In this document: positions 1 through 5,275 of the stretch, piece by piece | How the letters are laid out: each line of letters opens with the position of its first letter | Position numbering within the stretch: position 1 is the stretch's first letter | The notes under the pieces: generated by a model | What the model saw: the letters and a program-made list of their open reading frames with translations, nothing else | What the model was told of the DNA's origin: nothing | Database searches by the model: none | Position numbers and translations under genes: made by a program | DNA from: Betaproteobacteria bacterium | GTDB lineage: Bacteria > Pseudomonadota > Gammaproteobacteria > Burkholderiales > Casimicrobiaceae | Assembly (NCBI GenBank): GCA_005883655.1 | Contig: VBDA01000316.1 | Location: forward strand, 1 to 5,909 | Direction: 5' to 3' | DNA: 5,909 nucleotides

Positions 1-162
1 AGCGACGGGATTCACGTATTGCGCCCGCCGGAATATGCGGGCCTGCTCTCGCCCATCGTGCATACCATTCCACTGCAGTTGCTTGCCTACCACACCGCGG
101 TCATACGCGACACCGATGTCGACAAGCCGCGCAATCTTGCGAAATCGGTGACGGTTGAGTGA
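1..162 (+). CDS. glmS: Glutamine–fructose-6-phosphate aminotransferase (isomerizing), C-terminal end
   Basis: Partial gene: only the last 53 codons lie in the window, in frame from base 1 to a TGA at 160-162. GlmS is a cytoplasmic enzyme that makes glucosamine-6-phosphate from fructose-6-phosphate and glutamine, the first step towards UDP-GlcNAc for peptidoglycan and LPS. The visible part is the end of the sugar-isomerase (SIS) domain. It reads 'IPLQLLAYHTAVIRDTD' and closes with 'DKPRNLAKSVTVE', the almost invariant GlmS tail (E. coli ends DQPRNLAKSVTVE). The tail carries the catalytic lysine of the isomerase domain: the K in LAKSVTVE corresponds to E. coli Lys603. The preserved tail shows that the 3' end is intact. 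The downstream neighbour is a molybdate locus with no functional link. Identification is very secure despite the short length. Confidence 0.97.
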   Translation, partial: SDGIHVLRPPEYAGLLSPIVHTIPLQLLAYHTAVIRDTDVDKPRNLAKSVTVE

Positions 163-187
163 TCGAAGCTGCGCGCTCGCGGCTTTG
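127..187 (+). other. Potential Tn7-type attachment site (attTn7) at the glmS 3' end
   Basis: In many bacteria the TnsD protein of Tn7 recognises the last few dozen bases of glmS, and the element inserts about 25 bases after the stop codon. The window retains the codons for DKPRNLAKSVTVE, which form that recognition region, so the site should be competent. The predicted insertion point is near 185-190. No Tn7 end repeats, target duplication or tns genes are visible, so the site looks unoccupied. This rests on the known biology of glmS, not on a signature unique to this sequence. Confidence 0.45.
166..187 (+). terminator. Weak hairpin after glmS, possible terminator
   Basis: AAGCTGCG (166-173) pairs with CGCGGCTT (178-185) across a 4-base loop, giving eight base pairs with one G-U wobble. 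It begins four bases after the glmS stop codon, where a terminator is expected. The U-tract is poor (TTG directly after the stem). A run of six T at 207-212, after a second tiny stem (GCGT/ACGC, 187-200), may help. Plausible but not strong. Confidence 0.4.
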
Positions 188-218
188 CGTTGATCCACGC
201 TAATGCTTTTTTGATCGC

Positions 219-578
219 TTGCCAGTGACGGCACCCCTGAAAGTCAGGGTTCAGTTTCGCTTGCGCATCAGTAAAGGCGCCGAGATCGCCGTCGGCCCCG
301 GTAAGGTCGATCTGCTCGAAGCGATCGCGAAGACCGGATCCATTACGTCGGCCGCGCGTGAGCTTGAAATGTCGTATCGCCGCGCATGGCTGCTGGTCGA
401 CACGATGAACCGCTGCTTCAGGGGTCCATTGGTCGAGACCGCGGCGGGGGGCAAGCGGGGAGGCGGGACGCGGCTGACCAAGCTCGGTGAAGACGTGATC
501 CAACGCTATCGCCGGATCGAGTGTGATGCCGCGCAAGCGGGCGCCGCGGATATTCGCGCATTGACGCGTTTGATGTGA
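219..578 (+). CDS. ModE-type winged helix-turn-helix regulator, DNA-binding domain only
   Basis: A 119-residue DNA-binding protein of the ModE N-terminal (LysR-like winged HTH) family, which represses molybdate uptake genes. The recognition helices are around residues 30-67 (GSITSAARELEMSYRRAW; E. coli ModE has GSISQGAKDAGISYKSAW). The glycine-rich wing follows at 72-90 (VETAAGGKRGGGTRLTKLGE), a family hallmark. Full ModE is about 260 residues, with a C-terminal Mop/TOBE pair that binds molybdate; here the protein stops after the DNA-binding and helical dimer segment. Such short versions are widespread, so this is probably not a truncation. An in-frame stop at 201 limits the start to TTG 219 or GTG 225; neither has a clear ribosome site, and 219 is used here. 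The gene converges on the transporter operon with 7 bases between stops. The likely target is the ModE box at 3043-3070. Function is inferred from family and context. Confidence 0.88.
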   Translation: MPVTAPLKVRVQFRLRISKGAEIAVGPGKVDLLEAIAKTGSITSAARELEMSYRRAWLLVDTMNRCFRGPLVETAAGGKRGGGTRLTKLGEDVIQRYRRIECDAAQAGAADIRALTRLM

Positions 579-585
579 CGAGCCA

Positions 586-1674
586 CTAGGCGTATCCGAC
601 GCTGCGCCGATCGAACGAGACCGCCTTGATCAGCGTGTAGACCTGCTGATTTTCTGCGAGGCCCAGCTCAACCCGTGAACGGCGAGTGATTCGCGCCCGC
701 AACGACACGTTGCCGAGGCGAAGCTGAACCTCGACGATCGGACCGCCCTGGTCGTCGATCGCGGTTATCGTTGCAGGAAGAACATTCACGATGCTCAATC
801 CGATGGGCGGATGCAGCGCAAGCGAGACGTCCCGTGCGCGAATGCGCACTCGCACCCGCTCGCCCGCAAGCGCCTCGACGTTCGGCACGATCAACTCGCC
901 GCCCTCGAAGCGCAGCGTCGTAAGAGCATACTTCGGGTCATACGCAACGACCGTCGTGTCGAACACCGAGCCGGCCTCGTAGCGGCCCGTCTGCGGCCGC
1001 AGATCGAGCCGGCCCATGACCTCCTCGACGGCGCCGACCGCGATCGCTCTGCCTTCCGCGAGCAGTACGATGGTGTCCGCGAGCCGCGTGATCTCCGCAA
1101 TGGAATGGCTCACATAGACGATGGGGATGTGCAAGTCGTCGCGCAGCAGCTCGATGTAGCGCAGCACCTCGTCACGCCGAGCGATGTCGAGCGACGCGAG
1201 TGGCTCGTCCATGAGCAGTAGCCGAGGCTGCGCGAGCAGTGCACGTCCGATCGCGACCCGCTGTTTCTCACCGCCCGACAAGGTGCCCGGATATCGCCGC
1301 TGCAGGCCCCCGAGTCCCAGCAGATCAATAACGTGTTGGGGCTCTATCACGCGTGCCGACAGCGCCGCGCGGCGAAAGCCGTAGAGCAGGTTCGCTTCGA
1401 CATGCATGTGTGGGAAGAGCAGATCGTCCTGAAAAACGTAGCCTAGCCGCCGCCGCTCGGGTGGCAGGTCGATGCCCCGGGCATCGTCGAACAGCGTTTC
1501 GCCATTGACGATGACGTGGCCCCGGCGCTGGCCGCCTACCCCCGCGAGGGCGTTGACCAGACTGGTCTTGCCCGACCCGGACCGGCCAAACAATCCGACC
1601 ACGGGCGCCTCGGCCTTGAATGACACCGCAAGGTCGAACGTCCCTAGCCGCTGTACGATGTCGACGTCGATCAC
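586..1674 (-). CDS. modC: Molybdate ABC transporter ATP-binding protein ModC
   Basis: Cytoplasmic ATPase of the molybdate importer. Counting from the GTG at 1674 (362 residues), it has Walker A GRSGSGKT (30-37), Q-loop glutamine 82 in GYVFQDDLLFPH, ABC signature LSGGEKQR (132-139), Walker B LLLMDEP (152-158) and the switch histidine 190 in YVSHS. The last ~70 residues (SIVNVLPATI onward) form the Mop/TOBE domain typical of ModC, which can bind molybdate. Length is close to E. coli ModC (352). A GTG at 1701 would add nine residues. I prefer 1674 because GTGA overlaps the modB stop by four bases, and IDVDIVQRLG then aligns with the start of E. coli ModC (LELNFSQTLG). Translation is probably coupled to modB. 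It is the last gene of the operon and ends with TAG at 586-588, facing the ModE-like gene. All catalytic motifs are intact. Confidence 0.95.
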   Translation of the reverse strand: MIDVDIVQRLGTFDLAVSFKAEAPVVGLFGRSGSGKTSLVNALAGVGGQRRGHVIVNGETLFDDARGIDLPPERRRLGYVFQDDLLFPHMHVEANLLYGFRRAALSARVIEPQHVIDLLGLGGLQRRYPGTLSGGEKQRVAIGRALLAQPRLLLMDEPLASLDIARRDEVLRYIELLRDDLHIPIVYVSHSIAEITRLADTIVLLAEGRAIAVGAVEEVMGRLDLRPQTGRYEAGSVFDTTVVAYDPKYALTTLRFEGGELIVPNVEALAGERVRVRIRARDVSLALHPPIGLSIVNVLPATITAIDDQGGPIVEVQLRLGNVSLRARITRRSRVELGLAENQQVYTLIKAVSFDRRSVGYA

Positions 1675-2237
1675 GATTTTGAAGTGCGACGCGTTAGCCA
1701 CTCGGACGTAATGAGCGCCGCGATCGAGAGCACGACCGCGATCAGGCTCAAGCGGGTAGCTTGCGCGTCGCCACCGGGAGATTGGACGAACGTATAGATC
1801 GCCAGCGGCAAGGTGATCGACAGGAACACCCAGGTGCGCGAGCCGCCGAGCGTCCGCGCCACCGTTTCGAGTCGCGTGTCGATGGAGGAGATCGACAACC
1901 GGATCGCGCGCACCATCAGCGGGAAACCCATGATCGCGGAGGCCAACGCAGCACCCGTCCAGCGAAAGGCAATGACGATCCCGAACCAGTCGTTCAACCA
2001 GGCACCAATAGGGCCGTGCTTGCCGAACAGGAGCAGCAAAGCGAAGCCGACGACGACGGGCGGAAGAACGAGCGGCAAGTGTATGACGGCATCGAGCAAG
2101 GTCTTTCCCGGGAAGTCAAACCGCGCCAGGACATGCGCGACAAGAATCGCAACAGGAAGGCTGAGCGCGACGCTGAAAAAGGCGACCTTGAGGCTCAGAA
2201 CGATAATGCCCAGCTCGGTGTCGCTCATGCTCAGCAT
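1671..2237 (-). CDS. modB: Molybdate ABC transporter permease ModB with an internal in-frame deletion
   Basis: Inner-membrane channel subunit of the molybdate importer. Identity is clear from HLPLVLPPVVVGFALLL (residues 53-69), FPLMVRAIRL (105-114), the ATPase-contacting EAA-loop region ETVARTLGGSR (124-134) and the C-terminal IYTFVQSPGGD / SEWLTRR. Predicted membrane spans lie near 11-36, 48-72, 93-110 and 163-181. The protein has 188 residues, against about 229 in E. coli. The shortfall sits at one place: after ITLPLA (residues 141-146) it jumps straight to IYTF. E. coli ModB has about 39 residues there, including a membrane helix and the conserved SLGEFGATI motif. The EAA loop is kept but the helix after it is gone, so transport is probably lost unless this is an assembly error. 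The start ATG 2237 lies four bases after the modA stop; ATG 2228 is an alternative. Its stop overlaps the modC start. The gene call is secure; function is doubtful. Confidence 0.9.
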   Translation of the reverse strand: MLSMSDTELGIIVLSLKVAFFSVALSLPVAILVAHVLARFDFPGKTLLDAVIHLPLVLPPVVVGFALLLLFGKHGPIGAWLNDWFGIVIAFRWTGAALASAIMGFPLMVRAIRLSISSIDTRLETVARTLGGSRTWVFLSITLPLAIYTFVQSPGGDAQATRLSLIAVVLSIAALITSEWLTRRTSKS

Positions 2238-2241
2238 CGAT

Positions 2242-3012
2242 CTACGGGGCCGGAGCGAAACCGTATCGCTCCCAGATCACGCGCGCCGGGGTAGAACGCA
2301 GATAGTCGACGAAGCGTTTGGCGGAGATCGATCGGTTCGCCGCGACAATCGCCACCGGGTAGACGATGGCCGGATGCGAGCTCTCCGCAAAGGTGTCGAC
2401 GATTCGCACGTTTCGCTCGGCCAACGCATCGGTCGCGTAAACGATGCCGAGTGGCGCCTCGCCGCGCGACACCAGGGTCAGCGCGACCCGGACGTTCTCG
2501 GTTCGTGCCACCTTCTTCTCCACGCTCGCCCACACACCGAGCGTCTCCAGCGCCTGCTTCCCGTATTTTCCCGCGGGGACGGAGTCCGGATTGGCCATCG
2601 CGAGCTTGTCCGCACCCAGCGCGGCCGCGAGCGCGAAGCCGGGTCCGATCTTGAGCGTCGACCTGCTGCTGGCGGACGCGATCAGCACCAGGCGATTGGA
2701 AAGGAGGTTGGCGCGGCTGCCTGGCGCGAGGAGCTTGCGTCCGTCGAGATAGTCCATCCACTCCAAGTCTGCGGAGATGAAGACATCCGCCGGAGCGCCG
2801 GCCTCGATCTGCTTTGCCAGGGCGTTGCTGCTCCCGTACGAGACGACGATGGAGGTGCCGGTCTCGCCTTCGAATTTTCTGGCTTGCTCGTCCAACGACT
2901 CCTTGAGACTCGCCGCGGCGAAGACGGTAAGGCCTGCAGAGTTCCCGGCCGATGCGCCGAAAACCAGGCTGACGGTGGCAATCGCTGCGATCGGCTTGAT
3001 CCACTTGAACAT
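2242..3012 (-). CDS. modA: Molybdate ABC transporter periplasmic binding protein ModA
   Basis: Periplasmic receptor that captures molybdate (and usually tungstate) and delivers it to ModB. It has 256 residues, the normal family length (E. coli 257). The N-terminus is a Sec signal peptide: positive MFKWIK, a hydrophobic stretch to about residue 20, then a small-residue cleavage region ending near 23-27 (SAGNSAG). The mature protein opens with LTVFAAASLKESLDE, whose Ser35 matches oxyanion-binding Ser12 of mature E. coli ModA. YGSSNALAKQIEAGAPADVF (59-78) supplies the second binding serine, DSVPAGKYG (143-151) the alanine contact, and GIVYATDA (189-196) the tyrosine contact. These correspondences come from remembered alignments. 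It is the first gene of modABC, with modB four bases downstream. A sigma70-like promoter overlapped by a ModE box lies 31 bases or more upstream. CCAGG on the coding strand, about 6 bases before ATG, is a modest ribosome site. No defects seen. Confidence 0.96.
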   Translation of the reverse strand: MFKWIKPIAAIATVSLVFGASAGNSAGLTVFAAASLKESLDEQARKFEGETGTSIVVSYGSSNALAKQIEAGAPADVFISADLEWMDYLDGRKLLAPGSRANLLSNRLVLIASASSRSTLKIGPGFALAAALGADKLAMANPDSVPAGKYGKQALETLGVWASVEKKVARTENVRVALTLVSRGEAPLGIVYATDALAERNVRIVDTFAESSHPAIVYPVAIVAANRSISAKRFVDYLRSTPARVIWERYGFAPAP

Positions 3013-3042
3013 GCTGACCTGGCGACCACCGGATTCTCAAGA

Positions 3043-3070
3043 ACGGTAATATATCTTCGTATATAACGGT
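3043..3070 (-). promoter_or_regulatory. ModE-box operator upstream of modA
   Basis: On the + strand the two half-sites are ACGGTAATATA (3043-3053) and TATATAACGGT (3060-3070), separated by six bases. The E. coli ModE consensus is ATCGnTATATA-N6-TATATAACGAT. The right half matches 10 of 11 positions, and the left half matches 7 of the 10 fixed positions, with exact spacing. The site covers the -10 element and spacer of the predicted modA promoter, a typical position for repression. Its natural partner is the ModE-like protein at 219-578. Confidence 0.85.
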
Positions 3071-3076
3071 AGGCAA
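3048..3076 (-). promoter_or_regulatory. Predicted sigma70 promoter of modABC
   Basis: Reading the - strand, TTGCCT (3076-3071) serves as -35 and TATATT (3053-3048) as -10, with a 17-base spacer. They match the consensus at 4 of 6 and 5 of 6 positions. Transcription would start near 3040 and leave a leader of roughly 28 bases before the modA ATG at 3012. The ModE box overlaps both the -10 and the spacer, so bound ModE should block polymerase. Confidence 0.7.
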
Positions 3077-3201
3077 GCTCGCGCGGGCTGCGGCTACGAT
3101 GTGAGCGCAGGCCGCACGATGGTCGGCGTCGCCCGGACCTTGGCTGCCGGCGTGCTCGCGGATTTGCGGTACGATGGCGCCGCTGACAACGTCCGCCCGC
3201 C

Positions 3202-4161
3202 ATGGAATTCGCATTTATCATCGATCCCCTCGCCTCGCTCAAGGCGTACAAAGACACGAGCGTGGCGATGATGCGTGCGCTGCAGGCACGCGGCGCGACG
3301 CTCTTCGTCCTCGAACCCGCCGATCTTTTCTGGACCGCGTCGGCGACGCAAGGCCGCGTGAGGCCACTCACCGTGACCGACGACGATCACGAGTGGTATC
3401 AACCGGGTGAAGCGCTGATTCGTCCGTTGACCTCGTTTGACGCGGTGATGATGAGGAAGGACCCGCCCTTTGACATGGAATACGTCTACTCGACGTATTT
3501 GCTCGAGGCCGCGGAAAGCGAAGGTGCGCTGGTTCTCAATCGCCCCCGTGCGGTACGCGATCACAACGAAAAAATGGCGATCTCCCGTTTTCCCGAGTTC
3601 ACGGTGCCGACACTCGTCACCCGGGATCCCGGAATGCTGAGCAGCTTCATCGATCAGCACAACGACGTCATCCTGAAGCCGCTCGACGGCATGGGAGGCG
3701 CGTCGGTTTTCCGGGTGCGCACCGACGATCCGAACCGGAACGTGATCATCGAGACGCTGGCGCACTATGGGGCGCGAACGGTTATGGCGCAGCGCTTCAT
3801 CCGCGAGATCGTCGACGGCGACAAACGCATTGTGCTGATCGACGGCAAGCCGATCCCGCATGTTCTGGCACGGATCCCGAAGACCGGCGAGACCCGGGGC
3901 AATCTCGCGGTCGGCGGGCTTGGCGTCGCGCGGGCGCTTACCGCGCGTGATCGCGAGATCGCCGAGAGCGTCGGTCCCAAGCTGGCGGCCGAAGGACTGT
4001 TCGTGGTCGGCCTCGATGTCATCGGCGACTTCCTGACCGAGGTCAATGTCACCAGTCCTACCGGTTTCGTTGAGATCACGAAGCAGACCGGGTTCGACGT
4101 CGCGGATTGCTTTGCGGACGCTTTCGAAGAGCTTGTTCGAACGAGGCCGCGCGCTCGCTGA
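3202..4161 (+). CDS. gshB: Glutathione synthetase
   Basis: Cytoplasmic ATP-grasp ligase that joins gamma-glutamylcysteine and glycine to make glutathione, using ATP and Mg2+. It has 319 residues, matching E. coli GshB (316). The N-terminal GSH-synthase domain includes MRKDPPFDMEYVYSTYLLE (84-102). The ATP-grasp domain shows the nucleotide-binding ILKPLDGMGGASVFRV (157-172), MAQRFI and DGDKRIVLIDG (205-215), ARIPKTGETRGNLAVGG (223-239) and the Mg-binding LTEVNVTSPT (278-287, with Glu280 and Asn282). The start is the ATG at 3202, since MEFAFIIDPL fits the family N-terminus; no strong ribosome site is seen. It is divergent from modA, so its promoter must lie in 3071-3201. No convincing one was found; TACGAT at 3170-3175 is a possible -10 without a good -35. 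No gshA is present in the window. Intact and typical. Confidence 0.97.
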   Translation: MEFAFIIDPLASLKAYKDTSVAMMRALQARGATLFVLEPADLFWTASATQGRVRPLTVTDDDHEWYQPGEALIRPLTSFDAVMMRKDPPFDMEYVYSTYLLEAAESEGALVLNRPRAVRDHNEKMAISRFPEFTVPTLVTRDPGMLSSFIDQHNDVILKPLDGMGGASVFRVRTDDPNRNVIIETLAHYGARTVMAQRFIREIVDGDKRIVLIDGKPIPHVLARIPKTGETRGNLAVGGLGVARALTARDREIAESVGPKLAAEGLFVVGLDVIGDFLTEVNVTSPTGFVEITKQTGFDVADCFADAFEELVRTRPRAR

Positions 4162-4298
4162 TCGCCGCGGGCGCCGGCAGCATCGACGGCGCAGAGCGGA
4201 AGGCAGCGCCAAGCGCGTGCTAACATGACCGTGGTTAATAGCGGGAAACGGCGGGGATACGGCTGTTGGAGGACAGTAGTGCGATCCGGGGCTTAGGC

Positions 4299-4322
4299 CG
4301 GCTTTCGCGAGCACGAAGGCCG
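4299..4322 (+). other. Leader stem-loop upstream of the PTS IIA gene
   Basis: CGGCTTTCG (4299-4307) pairs with CGAAGGCCG (4314-4322), giving nine base pairs with one wobble around a six-base loop. It lies about 35 bases before the IIA start, in a 195-base gap after gshB. No U-tract follows, so it does not look like a terminator. A smaller hairpin, CTGT/ACAG (4263-4276), exposes GGAGG in its loop just upstream. The rest of the gap (4162-4356) shows no convincing gene or promoter; TAACAT at 4221-4226 is the best -10-like hexamer. Confidence 0.35.
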
Positions 4323-4346
4323 CACGTGCCCGGGCGCGTCCGTCTC

Positions 4347-4353
4347 GGGAGAG
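4347..4353 (+). promoter_or_regulatory. Ribosome binding site of the PTS IIA gene
   Basis: GGGAGAG contains a GGAG core five bases before the ATG at 4357. It is the clearest Shine-Dalgarno sequence in the window and fixes the IIA start. Confidence 0.7.
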
Positions 4354-4356
4354 TCC

Positions 4357-4770
4357 ATGATCGGCATTCTCATTATCGCGCACGACACGTTCGGCGAAAG
4401 CCTGATCCGCGCGGTGACACACGTGCTCGGGGTGCGTCCTCCGCAGTTCGATGCGCTCGCCGTTCGCGCCAGCGATGACCCGCTCGACCTTCTGCCGCGA
4501 GCGCGCGAGCTCCTGGCGTCGCTCGACACAGGCGACGGCGTCCTCATCTTCTCCGACATCTATGGCGCAACGCCCTGCAATCTTGCGACAAAACTGCTGC
4601 AGCCCGGCCGCGTCGAGGGCGTTGCCGGCGTCAATCTGCCGATGCTGGTGCGTGCGTTTACCTATCGCAGCAGAGGCATGGACACCATGATCAAAAAGGC
4701 CATCAGCGGCGGTTGCGACGGTGTTCTTCACGTCGGAACGGACCCGGTCTATGCAACAACGAGAGATTGA
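4357..4770 (+). CDS. PTS system mannose/fructose-family IIA protein
   Basis: A 137-residue free-standing EIIA of the mannose superfamily, a cytoplasmic phosphocarrier that accepts phosphate from HPr. It opens with IGILIIAHDTFGESL, where His9 is the expected phosphorylated residue (His10 in E. coli ManX). GVLIFSDIYGATPCNLA (61-77) and GVNLPML (91-97) are the conserved core of the fold. ATG 4357 has a good ribosome site at 4347-4353. The gene overlaps the HPr gene by 20 bases in another frame, so the two are co-translated. No IIB, IIC or IID domain is fused or adjacent. In betaproteobacteria this arrangement is usually read as a regulatory PTS output rather than a mannose transporter; that role is inference here. 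A manX-like name would overstate what is known. Confidence 0.93.
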   Translation: MIGILIIAHDTFGESLIRAVTHVLGVRPPQFDALAVRASDDPLDLLPRARELLASLDTGDGVLIFSDIYGATPCNLATKLLQPGRVEGVAGVNLPMLVRAFTYRSRGMDTMIKKAISGGCDGVLHVGTDPVYATTRD

Positions 4771-5020
4771 AATCGTCAACAAGCTGGGTCTGCACGCGCG
4801 TGCGTCGGCCAAGCTCACACAACTTGCCGCCAAATATCAGTGCGACGTTTCGCTGGCGCGCAGCGGCCGTAAAGTCAACGCGAAGAGCATCATGGGCGTG
4901 ATGATGCTTGCGGCGGGCAAGGGCAGCCGCATCATGCTCGAAACCGATGGTCCGGACGAAACCGAAGCGATGGACGCGATCGCGGTGCTGATCGGCGATT
5001 GCTTCGGCGAGGGGCAGTGA
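4751..5020 (+). CDS. ptsH: Phosphocarrier protein HPr
   Basis: Small cytoplasmic PTS phosphocarrier of 89 residues, the usual size. The active-site segment NKLGLHARASAKL (10-22) carries His15, which takes phosphate from enzyme I and passes it to EIIA. The second signature, VNAKSIMGVMMLAAGKG (42-58), contains Ser46, the target of HPr kinase/phosphorylase (HprK) in organisms that have it, which include many betaproteobacteria. The start is ATG 4751, inside the 3' end of the IIA gene. A longer in-frame reading from 4721 would add ten unrelated residues and is not favoured, because QQREIEIVNKLGLHAR fits the family from 4751. Enzyme I follows after an unusually long spacer. Complete, with no missing key residue. 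Confidence 0.97.
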   Translation: MQQREIEIVNKLGLHARASAKLTQLAAKYQCDVSLARSGRKVNAKSIMGVMMLAAGKGSRIMLETDGPDETEAMDAIAVLIGDCFGEGQ

Positions 5021-5051
5021 CGCTAGATAGCAGGTGGCGCGAATTTGCTTA

Positions 5052-5061
5052 CAAACGTTTG
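5052..5061 (+). repeat. Ten-base perfect palindrome after ptsH
   Basis: CAAACGTTTG is its own reverse complement. It lies 32 bases after the HPr stop in the ptsH–ptsI spacer. It could be a regulator half-site or may be chance; no promoter elements around it are convincing. Confidence 0.25.
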
Positions 5062-5117
5062 GTACACGCCGGGAACCAACGCAAGGAACCGGGGCTCAAT
5101 GAACGAGTTGCTTGTCG

Positions 5118-5170
5118 TTTGCGCTCGATCGAAATCCGTCTGTCGTTCCCGAGAGACATTCGAGCGCAGG
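5118..5170 (+). other. Two-part stem-loop in the ptsH–ptsI spacer
   Basis: The outer stem TGCGCTCGA (5120-5128) pairs perfectly with TCGAGCGCA (5160-5168), extendable by two G-U pairs. An inner stem pairs GTCT (5138-5141) with AGAC (5154-5157) and, past a G/G mismatch, TCG (5143-5145) with CGA (5150-5152), around a TTCC loop. About 16 Watson-Crick pairs are arranged in one nested structure. No U-tract follows, so it is not a classic intrinsic terminator; it may be an RNA processing or attenuation element. The rest of the 255-base spacer (5021-5275) shows no recognisable gene. Confidence 0.5.
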
Positions 5171-5275
5171 CTAGAACGCAGGTAGGTTGATTGGCCGCCG
5201 ATCCGAAGCTGGATGTATCAGCCCCATCGTTTTGAAGAACGCCATGTCCCGACAATTCAGATCCGTACGCCGTCA

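Noticed and set aside
219..578. The short ModE-like gene as a truncated pseudogene
   Set aside because: It ends cleanly after the DNA-binding and helical segment, and no remnant of a Mop domain follows before modC; stand-alone forms are common.
1813..3066. A 417-codon open frame on the + strand
   Set aside because: Antisense to modB and modA, low-complexity composition and no recognisable domain; the - strand genes have clear family motifs.
2231..3214. A 327-codon open frame on the - strand overlapping modA
   Set aside because: It reads modA in another frame, with an Arg/Gly/Pro-rich product and no motif; ModA is certain.
4171..4192. GCGCCG/CGGCGC inverted repeat after gshB as a terminator
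   Set aside because: Only six pairs with a ten-base loop and no U-tract; common by chance at this GC content.
4225..4296. A 23-codon frame starting ATG between gshB and IIA
   Set aside because: No ribosome site, no recognisable product, and short frames are expected by chance.
3094..4833. A 579-codon open frame on the - strand
   Set aside because: It lies antisense to gshB, IIA and the start of ptsH, resembles no family and is arginine/histidine-rich as expected of a GC-rich shadow frame.
5099..5185. A 28-codon frame in the ptsH–ptsI spacer
   Set aside because: Weak, poorly spaced AAGGA upstream and no similarity recognised; it overlaps the stem-loop, which explains the conserved-looking arms better.
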